In this document: positions 6,736 to 7,063 of the stretch, one piece after another | Position numbering within the stretch: position 1 is the stretch's first letter | Layout: each line of letters begins with the position of its first letter | Origin: Dictyoglomaceae bacterium | Lineage (GTDB): Bacteria > Dictyoglomota > Dictyoglomia > Dictyoglomales > Dictyoglomaceae | Assembly (NCBI GenBank): GCA_026417425.1 | Contig: JAOADF010000039.1 | Coordinates: 1 to 7,063, forward strand | Direction of reading: 5' to 3' | DNA: 7,063 nucleotides | The notes under the pieces: model-generated | The model's input: only the letters and a program-made list of their open reading frames with translations | Databases searched by the model: none | Told to the model about the DNA's origin: nothing | Program-made: the position numbers and the translations under genes

Positions 6736-7063
6736 TTATAGGTTCATCTCCATCTGTCCTGACTCTCCCATTAATTTACTTCTTCCCACCAAAAATCCCT
6801 CAAGAAGCTTTTTCTCTCTACTCTCATTGGGAAGAGTCTCGGAAATTGCCTGTGCTACTCTATAAAAAATTTCGCTTTTATGATAACCCCTTGTTTTTAA
6901 TCTGTCTATCATATCTTCTCTTCTTCCAAGCTCCCAAAGGCAAAGCACATGGTGTAGCACATCTATAAGCTCAAAGGATTCTTCTAAATCTTCAATCTTT
7001 CTCTCATGAGGTCCAAGAACTCTTATAAATTCTTTTTCTTTTTTGATAAATCCTTTTTTATTG
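6736..7063 (-). CDS. DUF1156 adenine-specific DNA methylase (COG1743 type), C-terminal end (5' end outside window)
   Basis: The frame is open from the right edge (first complete codon ends the window at 7062) to a TAA at 6736-6738, giving 108 residues. It contains DVLHHVLCLWELGRREDM and then FYRVAQAISETLPNESREK followed by KLLEGFLVGRSKL. This LH...LW ... AQAI...LP...E..LL.GFL pattern is how DUF1156 methylases end. In these proteins an N-terminal DUF1156 domain and a DNA N6-adenine methyltransferase core with NPPY/DPPY motifs, often with a zinc ribbon, come first, so about 800 or more residues, including all catalytic motifs, are beyond the window. A GTG at 6960 lies inside the conserved block and is not the start. 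The gene leads the DUF499 ATPase by 22 bases. The methylase would mark host DNA in a restriction-like defence system. Assignment rests on the C-terminal signature and the DUF499 neighbour. Confidence 0.78.
   Translation of the reverse strand, partial: NKKGFIKKEKEFIRVLGPHERKIEDLEESFELIDVLHHVLCLWELGRREDMIDRLKTRGYHKSEIFYRVAQAISETLPNESREKKLLEGFLVGRSKLMGESGQMEMNL

Noticed and set aside
6669..6968. 99-residue + strand frame over the methylase-ATPase boundary
   Set aside because: It runs antisense to two well-supported genes and lacks a ribosome binding site or family motifs.
1..7063. CRISPR arrays, tRNA or rRNA genes, insertion sequences
   Set aside because: I saw no regularly spaced repeats, no tRNA-like cloverleaf or rRNA signature and no transposase frame; gaps between genes are all shorter than 150 bases.

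Overview
The window is AT-rich (roughly 30% GC by eye) and bacterial. Coding is dense, AGA is the usual arginine codon, proteins are rich in Lys, Glu and Ile, and GTG and TTG starts occur beside ATG. A cell-wall L,D-transpeptidase, a type IV pilin-like protein and a secreted beta-strand-rich protein that looks like an outer-membrane protein suggest a diderm, possibly thermophilic bacterium. The overall look resembles Dictyoglomus, but this is an impression from composition and gene content; no rRNA or marker gene is present to prove it.

Left part (1-3830), all on the + strand: the C-terminal end of a Cdc48/FtsH-type AAA+ ATPase; a membrane-anchored L,D-transpeptidase whose extracytoplasmic linker seems to carry two related LytR_C-like units; a 137-base AT-rich gap with a 15-bp perfect direct repeat and a 21-bp palindrome; a type IV pilin-like protein; a gamma-glutamylcyclotransferase-like gene broken by one or two single-base shifts; a promoter followed by a 61-residue signal-anchored peptide that looks like a shortened DUF4177-type protein; a predicted beta-barrel protein; and a five-cysteine zinc-ribbon protein. 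The last three form a tight probable operon (gaps of 14 and 28 bases).

Right part (3875-7063), all on the - strand: read in transcription order, the C-terminus of a DUF1156 adenine-specific DNA methylase, a complete DUF499 P-loop ATPase, and the N-terminal stub of a DUF262 (GmrSD/ParB-like) protein that stops right after its IDGQQR motif. DUF1156 methylases paired with DUF499 ATPases are a known combination thought to act in phage defence, comparable in logic to BREX and Pgl systems: a methylase marks self DNA, a large ATPase drives the complex and an effector attacks unmarked DNA. This is the accessory, most interesting part of the window. The DUF262 partner is cut off where the island meets the convergent zinc-ribbon gene, and a short imperfect inverted repeat spans that junction. 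The left edge of the island therefore looks eroded or rearranged. The start of the methylase, any helicase or nuclease partners and the operon promoter lie beyond position 7063.
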